A program made the translations under genes and the position numbers. DNA of 64,000 nt from Zopfochytrium polystomum. Its lineage: Eukaryota; Chytridiomycota; Chytridiomycetes; Chytridiales; Chytridiaceae. The notes beneath the pieces were generated by a model, which saw only the letters and a list, made by a program, of their open reading frames with translations, ran no database searches and was not told the origin of the DNA. The stretch's first letter is position 1, and each line of letters opens with the position of its first letter. Positions 10,886-22,601 of this stretch are shown here, piece after piece. Location: contig JAIVFJ010000054.1 in NCBI GenBank assembly GCA_025765615.1, positions 1-64,000 of the forward strand, given 5' to 3'.

Positions 10886-11117
10886 CATCTATGTTTTACT
10901 TCAATGGAATTCTCATTGAATTGCTTCTTCTCAAGTCAGAGACAATATCACTATTCAGCATATCAGTTCAGAATGCTTCTTCATTCCACTGCCTCCCTGC
11001 TTTATTGGTATCTAGAAAGCACAAAATATACAAAAAAGACACAAAATTTCTGGCCTTTGTGGATGTTTCATTTGAAAAAATCCACAATTAGTCCTCTGGG
11101 AAAATCCTGATGATAGT

Positions 11118-11370
11118 GGAACAGACACAGTTTTACTCCTCCTCCTTTGCAAAGCAGATAAGTACAGGAAAGGCTTTTACCCTGTGCCTGTCATGCTTGC
11201 CTCGCAGCTATTATGCTGGCATATCATCGTAATGCAGTATAGACTTTGTTTCAATTGTTCATAACAGATAACAGATTCTTTTCCTTTTAAGTTCAGGAGA
11301 AGGACCATCCCCAAACACACATCGCCACCCATTTCCATCCACTTTCTCACTCAGTAGACTGATTACAGCG
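11118..11370 (+). repeat. Diverged copy of repeat family E
   Basis: Shares with 10,657-10,885 the order CCTCCTCC(T), AGGxxxxGCTTTTACCCTGTGCC, CATATCATCxTAATG, TTCATAACAGA, GGAGAAGGACCA and CACTCAGTAGACTG, with many substitutions. It is followed by GGAACTACAGCGTATGTCC, which recurs at 16,364 next to the second truncated MITE. Confidence 0.55.
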
Positions 11371-12282
11371 TCAAGTGGCAGAGGAACTACAGCGTATGTC
11401 CAACTATCGGACTTGGCCTTTTAAGGTCCGGGTTGGGCTTGGATTGTGATATGAAATTTTCAAATGTCCGACTTTTTGAGGAGTACCTGTGTCAATCAAA
11501 TCTTGTGAAACCCTGTCGGACCCAGCATGCGATTGAGCATTGGTGAATTGGAACATCTCAACTGCACCCTCCACCTTTGTTTCTTCTCTTTCGCTGCGCT
11601 GCAGCATTCTCATTCCACCCAACATCAGCGTTCTTCCTGTGCCAGCGGTTCGACGTCAGCCCAAATTTTGCTGGGTTTCCAGATTCCCTTGTCAATGGAC
11701 ATAGCCATGGCAAACAGAAAACTTCGTTTTGTTGCAAGGTGGTGACATGATCCGCTTCTCTCCTTTCCCACACTCGACGACAGCTGCCGCTCGGCTCCAG
11801 TTTGACAAGCTTGACCTTCCCGAGGCAGCTTTCATTTCCTTTCGTATTGGCAAGCGCATGCGCAGTGAATCACCCCTCGATCTTCATTGAGCGTTTGCTA
11901 AAGTCGATGAACGGGTTTCACTTTCTTAGGCGATTCTTTGACTGGATCGAACAAACCCACTCGAAGTTGATTTCGATTGGCAGTCCGACACCATCGAAGC
12001 ATCACTTTAGGAGGATCGGCCTGAACGAACCCCGAAGTTGCACCGTTCCCGAACACGAGGCCTCATACCTTTTTACTGTTGTCCTTGCTGCGCCAGGACT
12101 TGTTGATCTGCGCACCTGTGCAGACCACTTAAAAAAGCGCTGTTCTTTGATTTCTGATTCCAAAAAAAAAAAAAAAAAAAGCAGCTATTACCGCAACTCC
12201 TTTCTTGATGTGAGGTTCAACGATCTGATCGATTCCTCGCTAACATAGCGATTTTTCAATAGATCTTACGCGAAAATCGAAA
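11371..12282. other. 5' flank of the RRM gene; no separate gene seen
   Basis: Includes an A18 run at 12,163-12,180. The 148-codon open frame at 11,802-12,248 crosses that run and shows no domain, so it is not called. Confidence 0.5.
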
Positions 12283-13853
12283 ATGTCGGAGAATTACGAC
12301 TCATACCCAACACTCCTCATCAGGTGACCTGCTAACTTCTTTGCGGCTGGACTCGAAAAGAATCTAATTTTTTCTTCAGCGGCTTGCCTCCAACGATCAC
12401 TGAGTTGGTATGGGTAAGGTTCCTTTAATGTTCTTGTTCTTAGCTCTCTGTTTCAGGATATTGTCAATGTGTTGAATCAAGTTAAGATGGAAACGTAGGT
12501 GTCAGACAACGACATAATCTCCTAACTGTTAACGGACAACAGAAAGGTCATTATTGAAAGAGATGCGATGACCGGAGCACCTCGAGTTAAACTTGTCTTC
12601 CGATATCAGAACGATGGTATGACTGGATCTTGTCGTAATCTCGATAATGACCAACAAATTCAGCGGACCGCTTTTTCGCCACCGTCAATGGTTCCATGTT
12701 CCTTGGGTCGAAAGTGCAGCTGACATTTCAAGACCCGAACATGAACTTTTCTACAACCTCTGGAGCGAAAACAATCGTCGCAAAGCACATTCCACTCGGG
12801 GTTACCTCCCTTGACTTTTACGATGTTGCAAGAACTTTTGGCAAAATAATTTCCTGCAAAGTGATGATAGACCGTTCGAATGTCGAATCATATGCACTTC
12901 TGCAGTTTGAAAACCAAGACCACGCCGACAGATTTCTTCAGGACATGAATGGAGCTAACTTTCGTGGCGGACTTATCTCCCTGTCTTGGCAGTTTCATAA
13001 GAATGCCCAGTACGTCTATCCAACGAACAGGGCTCCTCCCACTCAGATTCCTGCTCGCCCTGCCCCGTCACCAGTCGGACCAAACGGTGGCGTGCAGGTT
13101 GCTGTTGGGGCAGGATGGAGTATGACGTCTCCGCCCTCGACTCCGTCCTCACCACCCGCAATCCTGGGCAATCCGACGAGCCCGCGGGACTCTTCGTACA
13201 GCTCCCACAGGGACTCAACCTACAGCAACCATCGCCTTTCGTGGCAAAGTTACCCCGCTTCGCCATCTTCGCCTGTTCCAAACGCCCCGTTTGGCGCCTA
13301 TGTGAATTGGAACGCAACGTCTCCCATTCGACCAGGTTCAACTACCGGATGGCACACGAGCTCTTCACCGATCCCTGAAGTTGCTCCAACGATGGTCTCT
13401 CTACCGCTAGCCTCTACTGTTCTCGGTGACCGGTCAGCGACGTCCCCAACTCCCGCCGGGACGTCGCCTGTTGCTGGTGTACCAGGAAACAGTAGCGCTA
13501 GTCGCCGAGCTAGTAGCATTAGCCTCAGCACAGCTGAAGCGGCAGCAGCAGGCTTGGATCCGCGCAACTTATACGTAAAGAATTTGGATGATCATGTTGA
13601 CCATCAGGACTTATTTGGCCTCTTTAAAACCTACGGGCGAATTGTGAGTGCTAGGGTGATGAAAGAGGACGGCGGAAGCGGTCGGAGCAAAGGCTTTGGA
13701 TTTGTCAGCTTCGAGGAAGAGGCGCATGCCCGAGCGGCCCTTGAGGCCTTGGATGGCTTTCGATGGGGCTCGAAAACTCTCGTCGTGTGCGTTGCTGAGC
13801 CAAAAAACTTCCGCGAGAAAAAGCTGATGGCGATTCACGGGACTGGACGCTAA
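12283..13853 (+). CDS. Three-RRM RNA-binding protein (PABP/Pes4-like), five exons
   Basis: Exons by splice signals: 12,283-12,323, 12,380-12,407 (or -12,413), 12,457-12,494, 12,543-12,616 and 12,664-13,853, giving 456 or 458 residues. Introns are 43-56 bp with GT...AG ends; CTAAC branch-site-like motifs are visible at 12,331 and 12,521. RRM1 (residues about 8-78) is spread over all five exons and starts YPTLLISGLPPTITEL. RRM2 (about 97-165) starts TIVAKHIPLGV. RRM3 (about 360-440) has the RNP motifs LYVKNL and KGFGFVSF. A Pro/Ser-rich linker of about 190 residues separates RRM2 and RRM3. Such proteins bind mRNA and act in translation or decay. RRM3 resembles poly(A)-binding protein and yeast Pes4/Mip6 RRMs. 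The exact orthologue is not clear. The start is the first ATG that yields a complete RRM1. It is one of the few undamaged genes here. Confidence 0.88.
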
Positions 13854-14939
13854 AAGACCAGCTCGACTCCTTCCGTCTTCTGAACGGGGTTGTATCCACT
13901 TGGCTCTTGCTGTCTTGTGTTCTCTCGGTCTCCTTCACGTTTCATTCTGGCAAAAAACTTATTTCTTCCCTTCGCTCTACTTCCCCTGTCCACTTGGTTG
14001 CTCTTGGCGATCGTTTTTGAGTATCCGACAATGGCAGTTGATCGAACACCGTACTGATGGCATCTAAGATACATGTTCGCCGAAATGTTCGAGTGTGATT
14101 TCTTACCACATCCAACAGCGTACTAAACAAGTACCGCCAACGCTTTGGCCCATTTCACAAAAATCACGCGCGGAGCGAAATAAGAAGTTTTTCAATTTGA
14201 ATTCCATGTCAGTTTTTTTTTAACTTATGTGAGAAAGATCTGAAGCGAAGACACAAAATATGCCGGATTTCACTTTTGATGAAAACTGCTAACAGTTTTG
14301 TATGTGGAATATGCCCTCGCTGGAGCGAATCAACAAGAATCAATTGAAGAAAAAAAACTTGACTTGTCTCGCCCCTCTGCGATCACACTATCACTACCGA
14401 GATCACAATCGCGACGCTCTCGACTCCGTCGACACCGATTTCAACAGTCTGTTTGGAACAGGACAGCGCCCATCGCATGTTCATGCACGAACTTGAAGCC
14501 GGGATCGTTGTTTCTCGTTTTTTCTTTTATTTGTAGTCGAACATGACTCCGTGGTGCCAACTTCACGATCTCAAGCGATCCCGCTGGCGAGATCCAGCGA
14601 AACTTGGCACGGATGTAGGCAGGTGGCAGGTTAAGGTGTCTGCAAAAGTGCAGGTCTCGCGGACGAAATGTGGGGCTGTTATAACCAAGTTGGCACAGTG
14701 CCAAGTTGGAGGCCTGAAAAATTGGCAAACGTTGGTGCCCAACTGGAAGCACTTGTCCAAACTCGAGCAGAGGAGGGACTTTGGCTCCCTTACCATATGC
14801 TTCAAGTTTTTACAGAAATCCCTAAAACTTTGGGCCCGCTTGAAGTGTTGCAGTTCGCCCCCGAGCGTAGGTAAACCTTTCAAGCTGCCGAAGGTTTACG
14901 ACTCAAGTGTCGTGGTTGGTGGGTGGGTGTGTCGAAGTG
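13854..14939. other. 3' flank of the RRM gene; no gene recognised
   Basis: Several overlapping open frames around 14,441-14,968 on both strands show no recognisable domain. The interval contains a short inverted repeat TTGGCACAGTGCCAA at about 14,690-14,704. Confidence 0.5.
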
Positions 14940-15046
14940 TTAACATGTTGACCGTTCTATTGCCATGAATCCAGTGCACCATCGTTGTGTGAAACACATG
15001 ACCATAAGGCTTGCCTATCTACAGCCAGAGTGCTCTTTGCTGGGGC
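14940..15046 (+). mobile_element. Copia RNase H scrap
   Basis: About 105 bp nearly the same as 58,667-58,770. The translation includes AMNPVHH...VKHMTIRLAYLQ, the conserved copia 'NPxxHxRxKHIDxRxHxxR' block. No further copia sequence is on either side. Confidence 0.7.
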
Positions 15047-16349
15047 TCGCGGGTCTCGAGGACTGTCACGGTTATTGAATCAGTATGATTTCAGCAAAGA
15101 AGAGTTTGCAGTGATGAATTTTTCTCTTTTCTTTTCTGAACCATGAGGGATCGTTCACCACTTCATGGTGGTACTGCATGGGCCAATTCTTCAGGGTTTA
15201 GTGGTTTCTGATTGCTACTCCCCGAATTGCGTGGTCACTGGTTTAGCGGGCACTAGAAGTTATCAATTTGGTGTTACGTCATCAGGGCCCTCAGGGTATG
15301 TGGGCATAGCACTTTGGACAGTGGACCCAATGTAGAATGATGACGTGATGGCAACCAAGTCAGTCACAGGAAAAGGAAATGGAAAAAAAATCCCACCACA
15401 CAGTCAAACCCTGAACCAACTCAAACGGCGAAAGGAGAAGTGCCAAAAACACTGGGAGAAGCGACGAGCAGAACTGGAAGGCTCTCCCATGCTGCAGTCA
15501 CCATTGACTTCCTTGAATGCATCTGAGGATGGAAATGGAAGAAGCAGGAAACGGGCGTCTTCAAGATCTTTCCTGTCTCCAATGTGATTGCAAATTTAAA
15601 AAGTGCAATTCTCTCCTGCAGGGAGGACTCTGAAGGCAGGGATGACCCCGCAGCAACTCCCAAGACAAGCCCAAGGGAATGGCACCCAGTTAGCCACAAA
15701 GGAGAAGACAAAGAAGAAGACAACAGTGGGCCAGTGGGTGCCTTGTTGTTTGAAGCGAACTTTTCTCACAGCTCTGAAGGGAAACTTTGAAGTGGATGAC
15801 AAGCAGGTTTTGAGGAAATGTGGTGCTGGTCCTAATGCCAGTCCAAAGTGGGCAATGAATCTTTCAGAAGTTCAAGGAGACTACAAGTATTGCGAATATT
15901 CGGCATTTCGGTCAGGGAATGAGCATGGCAAAATTCAATCAATTTGGACATTGTTTGATGGGTGGACAAGTTGAAAGCTTTAATTGATTGGAATGGTATG
16001 ATGGCAATGTCCTACAAGGTGGCTAATGTTTCTTCAAAAGGTAGAATTGGCAAGGACCAACCAACAACCATGTCCACCAGCCAGGGACGGTAAGCCAATC
16101 CCTATAATATCATGAAGAGAGGTGTGTCTCACTTCTGCACAGGTCACCACACTGATGTAGTGTGCTGCAACCATCCCAGCAGGAAAGTGCAAGGTCTGGT
16201 CATGACTTTGATGAAAATGCAGAGTAGGCAGCAGAACAGAAACAGTTTTCGCAGCAGCCCTTTTTCCCCTCTTGGCAGTGATTTCCATCCCATGGTTGCG
16301 TTGCGTGCACTTGGTGGGCGTATAAAATCGTCCATCGAATCTAGCTATA
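15047..16349. other. Unidentified stretch with short open frames
   Basis: Plus-strand open frames at 15,345-15,587 (80 codons, Lys/Arg-rich, RSRKRASSRS near its end) and 15,603-15,974 (123 codons, ending FDGWTS) follow each other in different frames. They may be pieces of one decayed transposon gene. No domain recognised. Confidence 0.35.
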
Positions 16350-16393
16350 GTGTCTAGCAGCAGGGGAACTACAGCGTAGGTCCGACTATCACT

Positions 16394-16545
16394 GTAAGGC
16401 GGAACTGACTGGTTACCAGCAAGAGGCACAAGACGGACCTGAACCTATTGTGACTGTCAGTTTTCATTCTCACAATGCCCATGGGAGAGCAAGCCACCAC
16501 CAATGCAGACCTGGCCCTGGCTTGCGCTGTTGACAAATACTTCGA
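16394..16545 (+). repeat. Second truncated MITE copy
   Basis: Same family and same right-hand breakpoint as 10,478-10,628. The shared sequence AAGTCTTAAGTGGAACAGAA joins it to repeat E in both places, so the two loci are copies of one MITE-plus-E composite. Confidence 0.7.
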
Positions 16546-16569
16546 GTCTTAAGTGGAACAGAAACCCAG

Positions 16570-16760
16570 TGTCAACAGTTTTCCTCCTCCTCTGCTCAAG
16601 CAGATAATATAGGAGAGGTTTTTACCCTGTGCCAGCCATGCTTGCTTAGCAACTATTATAGCATGTATATCATCATTATGTATCAATAATTCATCAAAGA
16701 ATTTCTCTTCTTGCTCTCCTAATTGGGGAGAAGGACCACCCACAAACACATCTCCACTGA
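16570..16760 (+). repeat. Repeat family E, right-truncated
   Basis: Starts TGTCAACAGTTTTCC and follows the family to CACATCTCCACT, where it is replaced by Helitron-related sequence. An inverted copy closes the same interval at 17,386-17,573. Confidence 0.65.
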
Positions 16761-17385
16761 TGAAGCCCAGGCGGACTCCCATACAGACATAGAGGTCCAC
16801 AATCAGCTGCTGAAATAGTTTCCTGTACAGGTGTTAGTGAGAGCCCTGCCTCAACATGAGCTGGTAGCAGTAGTACTGGGACATTGTAACAGTTGTCTGC
16901 CTCCTCACCCACGCTACCATTGCTGCTGGCATTGTCGCCATCAGAGCCAATATCACCATCTGTCCCCACATCAAAATCCTCCTCAGGGTCTGCATCATCA
17001 GCTGCAGCACCATAAGCATCCTCTCGAAATTCATATTCAGAATTGTAATTGTCCACACCACCAAGAGCATCACTCTGACCACCCAGTTCATCCCCAAATC
17101 CAGCCCTATCCAAATCCTGTCCTGTCCTGTCCTGATCCTGTCCAGTCTGTGGTTCAATTATTGCAACGCCATGCATCCAACCTTGATCACCAGAGGTAAA
17201 GAGCAAAGGGTAGGCCAGTGGCAGGTAACAGGGATGCTCAGGAGGAATATCAACCAATTTGCTATCCCACCCCATACAACAATGCTTCAATAAGAACCTT
17301 CGGCAGGATTGCAGCAATGACATCACCCGTTGGAGCATTGTAGGTAGTCCAGGTAAGCACTCCAGTCTGAGCAGAGGGTGCATGG
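16761..17385 (-). pseudogene. Helitron-like N-terminal domain fragment
   Basis: On the minus strand two frames carry the order seen at the N-terminal (Helitron_like_N) part of Helitron Rep/helicase proteins: YNAPTGDVIAAILP (near 17,340) and then DIPPEHPCYLPLAYPLLF followed by TSGDQGWMHGV (near 17,170-17,255). Downstream an acidic stretch of Asp, Gly and Asn is present. A frameshift lies between the two motifs. The catalytic HUH motifs and helicase are missing. The fragment is boxed by inverted copies of repeat E. Confidence 0.55.
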
Positions 17386-17573
17386 TGCAAACAGTCTACT
17401 CTGAGTGAGTGAGTGGAAGGAGTGAAGTGGAGATGTGTGTTTGTGGGTGGTCCTTCTCCCCAACTTGGAGAGAAAGAGAAAAACTCTGTTATGAATAATT
17501 GATACATAATGATGATATACATGCTGTAATAGTTCCTAGGCAAGCTTGACTGGCACAGGGTAAAAACCTCTCC
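17386..17573 (-). repeat. Repeat family E, inverted copy, left-truncated
   Basis: Reverse complement of 10,700-10,885 with few changes. It joins directly to the chromovirus LTR at 17,574. Confidence 0.65.
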
Positions 17574-17871
17574 TGCCAGGAACATGGCAGGACAGGACAA
17601 GGCAGACAAGGAATTGAGAGGAGTGATGATTGTATTGGAAACAATAATTCACTTGAGGGGTGGGACAGGTCCCCCATCCCCCTTTTATACCTTTTGAGAG
17701 TCTTCCTTGTCAAGACCCAAAGAAAGTTCCAGAAAGAGCAATTAGTAATACAATGATACCAATGATACCAATGACAACAAGACAAGTCAGGAAAGCAAAG
17801 AAGGTTCCAGAAGGTTCCATGAAGGAATGTTCTAGAAGGTTCCAGAGGTTTCCAGGGGGTGATTCATAACA
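17574..17871 (-). repeat. Chromovirus 3' LTR of the deleted copy, 298 bp
   Basis: Matches the 353-bp LTRs at 46,923 and 51,875 but lacks about 55 bp of the tandem AAGGTTCCAG region. Its first bases are TGCCAGGAACATGG where the intact copy has TGTCAGGAACAGGG. Confidence 0.85.
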
Positions 17872-20588
17872 TCATCTCCCCCTTTTAGGCCTCTTCTGCA
17901 ACTTGGTGGGGTACCTGGTCTTGAACTTGAGCAGAAGGTCTTGGTAGTGAGTGAGGTTTGACTCAGGTTCCCAGGTGTTGTCAGCATCTGAGTAACCTTT
18001 CCACTTAACAAGGAACTTGAATGTCCTTCCAAACCACTTGGCATCCAAGATTTGTTCAACCTCAAATTCCTCTTCACCTTCTACCTCAACTGGAGGAGGA
18101 GGAGGAACAACTCTGCCTGGAATGGAATTGGCCACAAACTTCTCCAAAAGGCTGACATGGAAAACTGGGTGGATCTTCATGGATGCAGGGAGATCCAGCT
18201 TGAAGGTGACTGGATTGATTTGCTCCAAGATCTTGAAAGGTCCCAACTTGAGGTTGTCTAGCTTGGGACTTGGTCTTTTGGTCTGCAAGTTCTTCCTCAG
18301 AAGCCAAACTTGCTGACCCACACCAAGGTCATGTCCATTCTGTGAGTGTTGGCAAATCTTGAGGCATCTTCTTGGGCTCACTTCAGGGTGGAGTCCAGGA
18401 AGGTGCTGATGATCTTGAGCTTATGCAAGTGTGAAGCCACAGCAGGAGCTTGGACATTGGATAGGGTCTCTTGTCCCAGAAGATCTCCTCTTGGATTGAA
18501 GCCATAGGTTGCAAAGAAAGGAGATAGCTGGGTGCTTGAGTGGATAGAATTGTTGAGAGCAAATTCTGCCAGCGGAAGGAGGGTGGGCCAATCATCCTGT
18601 TGATAGCTGACATAGCACCTCAAATACTGCTCCAGAGTCTGGTTTGTTCTTTCTGTTTGTCCATCAGTTTGAGGGTGATAAGCAGTTGACAGTTGAGACT
18701 TGATTCCAAGGGCTGCTGTGAGTGCTTTCCAAAATTGAGATCTGAACTGTGGTCCTCTGTCACTGACGATTGACTGAGGCAGCCCATGGAGCCTGAATAT
18801 GTGCTGCAAAAACAGGTCTGCTGTTCCTTGTGCATCTATATTCTCAGTGCAGGGGATGAATGGGCCAACTTTGTCCTTCTGCAGATGACAACAAGGATAG
18901 AGTCAAATCCATGGGATGGGGCCAGTTTCACAATGAAGTCCATGGATATTGATGACCAAGGGCTGATGGCAATTGGGAGGGGCTCCAGAAGTCCATAGGG
19001 CTTGTGTCTGCTGGATTTGTTTCTTTGACAGGTTTCACAGCTGTTGACATAGTTCTTGATGTACTTCCTCATGCCCGGCCAGTAGAAGTCTCTGGAAACA
19101 AGCTCATATGTCTTGTGCTCTCCTGGGTGTCCAGCTGTTGCTGCATCATGCCTTGTCTTGAGTATCTCAAGTTTTTCCTCTTTTTGGCTGATTTGAATCT
19201 TGTGAGGCTTGGGGTCCTTGGAAATAGCATGGGCCCACACACTGTCAGGAAGCAATGAAAGGTGTGTCTTGGATGGTGGGGTGAAATCATCTCCCCATTC
19301 AGGTGCAAGGTCTGTCCTTCTGCGCTCATCAGCAGTGGGGCATGAAATCTTGACTGGGAACTGTGATTCTTGAATCTTTGACTGAGAGTTCTGTTCTTGG
19401 CAAAAAGACTGTGAGCTGTGGAACTTGAATCTTGAATGTGGACTGTGAACTGTGGTACTTGAATCTTTGACTGTGGGTTTTGTGAACTAGAGTCTTGGCC
19501 ATGACTGTGAGCTCTCTGAGCTCTACTTGAATCTTGACTGTGAACTGTGAACTGTGGAACTTGAGTCTTGGCTGGCTGTGAATCTTGAATCAAGGGCTTG
19601 AGAGCATGAGACTTGGGGGCTTGACTTGAGTTTTGGGTGACTGTTCCAATTGGTGGAGGTTGGACTTGACCAGTGACCCAATCAATGGCAGGGTTCTGGG
19701 CTTGCAGCCATGGTAATCCCAGGATGACAGAGAATGTGGGTGAGCCAAGATCCAATACTTCCACGTTGACCATGGATGGTGGAAAGTCTTGGATGTGGAG
19801 GAGGTTTAGCTTGGTTTCATGGCTGATTTCCTTGAACAGAGCATGATTGGCAAAGTGGACCTTGAGGGGTGTGGATTTCTTGATGGTGGGAATGGCACAA
19901 GACTTGGCAAGGGTGGCATCAATGATGTTGCAGGATGATCCAGAGTCTATAAGGGCCTTGGTTGTGATGGTTGACTTGGGTGAGAGTTGAATCTTGACAT
20001 CCATGGTGAGTTGGTGGGGCTTGGAATCTGAGGTGTTTGTGGTGCTGGTGGTGGTGATGAAACAGGGGCAGCTTGGAGGAGGGTCCAGAAAATTGCCCCT
20101 CAGTGAGCCTGGACCTGGGAGTTTGGGTGCTTCTTCCTTGGGCAGTCCTTGACAGCATGCTCCTTGGAGCCACAGTAGAAACACAGTCCCTGCTGGGCCC
20201 TCCTTGTTTTCTCCTCTTGGCTCAGAGGACCCTTAGGAAGTGTCTCAACTGCATCCACTTGCATGGGTTTAGGAACTGTAAGAGCTTGAGGGACTGGGGT
20301 AGGTCTTGATGTAGTTCCTACTTGTCTTTGCTTCAGCCTCTTGGAGTAGAGTCTGTTGTCAATCTTGATGGCAAGGAGAATGTACTCTTCCAAGGTCTCA
20401 GGGATGTGCAGAGACTGGGAGAGCATGTCTTGGATAGACTCATGCATGGAGACCATCATGGTACAGCTCCATCAGAGCTGCATCATTGTATCCAGAGTCT
20501 CTGGCTAGTTGCTTGAATTGGTTGGTGTAGGCCACACAAGATTGGTTTCCTTGCTTGATATGCTTGAGCTTGGATCTTGCTGTGAAAG
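17872..20588 (-). pseudogene. Chromovirus copy lacking reverse transcriptase and RNase H
   Basis: Same family as the intact element at 46,923-52,227. From 5' to 3' on the minus strand: part of gag ending with a CCHC knuckle (about 20,170-20,130), protease (IDSGSSCNIIDATLAK near 19,950), then an abrupt join near 19,320 to the sequence just after RNase H. Integrase (SDRGPQFRSQFWKA near 18,760; YHPQTDGQTERTNQ near 18,660) and the chromodomain (near 18,050) follow. The missing block corresponds to about 48,727-50,137 of the intact copy. Several frameshifts break the integrase. Gag is cut at 20,588, where copia sequence begins, so the 5' LTR is absent. Confidence 0.85.
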
Positions 20589-21163
20589 GGTGTTTGAAAG
20601 GTTGGAGCGGGGTCAGAGGCCAAGTAGTGAGGTCAGTTGCTGGTGCTGAGACATCGAGAGTGGTTTTGTGAGAATGTCTGCGAACTGGTTGCTGGTTGGT
20701 ATGTAGCGTACAGTGATCTCTCCAGTGACTACACCTTTTCAGAGGAAATGAGCATGTATGTCAATGTGTTTTGTGTGAGCATGTGTGAGAGGGTTGACCA
20801 CTAGTGCAAATATCCAGTGTGCAATTTGCAGTCTCCAGGTTTGCCCCCATAGGATGCGTCAGCATATGCAGCTGGTTCAGGGGTGTCGTTTGTGAAGAGC
20901 CGTAGTGGCTTGTGGCTTCGCCTGTAGAATAATCTGTAGTCCCAGGTGCCTCAGAGGTAACGAAGCAGGCAGTGGAGTGCATTGCGATGGCACTGGCATG
21001 GCTTCAGTTGGAACTGGGAGGGCACATTTGTTGCAAATGTGATATCTGGTTGGGTTTGCAATTGAATTTTCATAAGTGTGGATTGATACCAGCTTGAGTT
21101 GCTCTTGCTGAGTTCAATTGACGTTTTGTCATGCATAGAGGTGATAGACATTGGAGTTGATGC
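20589..21163 (-). pseudogene. Copia pol 3' end (RNase H), decayed
   Basis: On the minus strand: NALHCLLRYLRHLG (near 20,970), then KHIDIHAH-like sequence (near 20,770), then VTGEITVRYIPTS, QFADILTKPL and SMSQHQQLTSLLGL. The last segment recurs in plus orientation at 44,931-45,110. Multiple stops and frame changes. Confidence 0.75.
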
Positions 21164-21392
21164 TGTTACTTTTGGGCCTTTTGGTGTAAGCAGTGTGGAG
21201 GAGCTTTGACCTGTTACTGCTCTGCAAGGATGACTTGCAGCATTTTGCAAGTGATGGTCCTTGTAACAGTTTTGTATAAAGTCAAACACCAGACTGACAG
21301 AAGCCAAGATCAACCTCCCACCACCACCACCTTCAGTAGTGTGCACCACAGCAGCCCAATCCATCAATCAGCCAACATAGCGAATTCTTTCA
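21164..21392 (+). repeat. Copia-B solo LTR, 229 bp
   Basis: From TGTTACTTTTGGGCC to GCGAATTCTTTCA. A 229-bp inverse copy is at 23,822-24,050. No clear target duplication. Confidence 0.75.
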
Positions 21393-22116
21393 TACAAAAC
21401 TGTTACCCATCCCAATCACAACCCCCTTGGTTCCAGCCAGATCCAATCAGTAGAAGGGGTTGTACGCTTTTCAGATCTGCCAACTACGCAGACCAATCAC
21501 AAGCGCTACAGACATTGTACAGCAATTTCATTACTACCATTGGAAAGCTCTCAATCTTCTCTTTCCAACGAACCCTCCTGATTGCGGATCTGATGCTCCG
21601 ATGCTGTATACTCTGCCTCTGAAGTTGGCACTCACTTTTCAAACTTCAAACTCTATTTGCTGGCCTTTCAGACCTCCCCCAAAGGATCTGAAACTGTCAT
21701 AGGAAATATCTGCTTCCAGGTTACACGCTGATACTATTCGCTTACTCAGTATCATCCTCTTTTGTGATAAGCGACGCCTCTTTCCATTCAGGGTCACCAG
21801 ATTGCCTCCAACCTTCACAACATTAATTTTTGATTTTTTGCCCCCAATTGGAGACAACAACCACCCCCCTACCTGACACACCAAGCTAATAAACCAACCT
21901 TCATCTGCTGCAACACCACCTTCACAACAGACCCAAAATCCAACAAAATCCTTTCAAACTTGGCACACATAATCGTCCTGAGGAAACAACATGACTACTG
22001 ACTCAACCAAAGCAGAACGATGTGGTATTCCACTAGACCTCTGCGACACTGCAACCTCTCTCATCAGCGATGGACCATTCCAACGACAGAGATTCCAATT
22101 GGTGCCTCCACCTCAT
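21393..22116. other. No gene recognised
   Basis: Open frames at 21,206-21,622 and 21,991-22,329 overlap LTR sequence and carry no domain. No RNA gene or repeat copy seen. Confidence 0.45.
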
Positions 22117-22601
22117 GGACAAGGCCCTGGGTGGTGCTCAGCCCAGGATGGTACTCAGGCCTGGTTGGTACTCTGCCCAGGATGGTACTCAGCCCTGGGT
22201 GATACCCAGCCCTGGGTGGTACTCAGCCCTGAATGGGTACTTAGCCCAGGCTGGGGGTTGGTGCTCAGCCTGCTTTATCTCATTTCTGTGGCCTGCTCTG
22301 TGCAGCCCACTGCTCCCTCTGTTTTCTGATGGCTCCAACCTGCAGGTATAGAAAAGCAGCAACCTCTCACAGAGATCAAAAAAAGGAATCCAACCCCCTC
22401 CTTGCTGCTTTGACAGAATCCAGTGCAAAACAAGCCAATCTCTCTTCCTCCATTTGCTCTCTCTTCCATCTCTGCCCACTCACTCCTCCCTCCTCTCTCC
22501 ATCCTCTCACTCCTCTCCCTTTTCCATCATCACTGCTCTCTCTCTCTCTCTCTCTTCATCTCCGCACACACCAAGTCCCTCCAGTCCTAGTTGGGATTTC
22601 A
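22117..22601 (+). repeat. Copia-A LTR, 3' part only
   Basis: Matches the copia-A LTR from the minisatellite through the CTCTCTCT tract to the true LTR end (GGGATTTCA at 22,601). The sequence after it is LINE-like, not copia leader. Confidence 0.8.

Noticed and set aside
11802..12248. 148-codon open frame upstream of the RRM gene
   Set aside because: It runs through an A18 tract and shows no domain; it probably is leader sequence.
14690..14704. TTGGCACAGTGCCAA palindrome as an operator
   Set aside because: Single occurrence in unidentified sequence, with no gene close enough to support a regulatory role.
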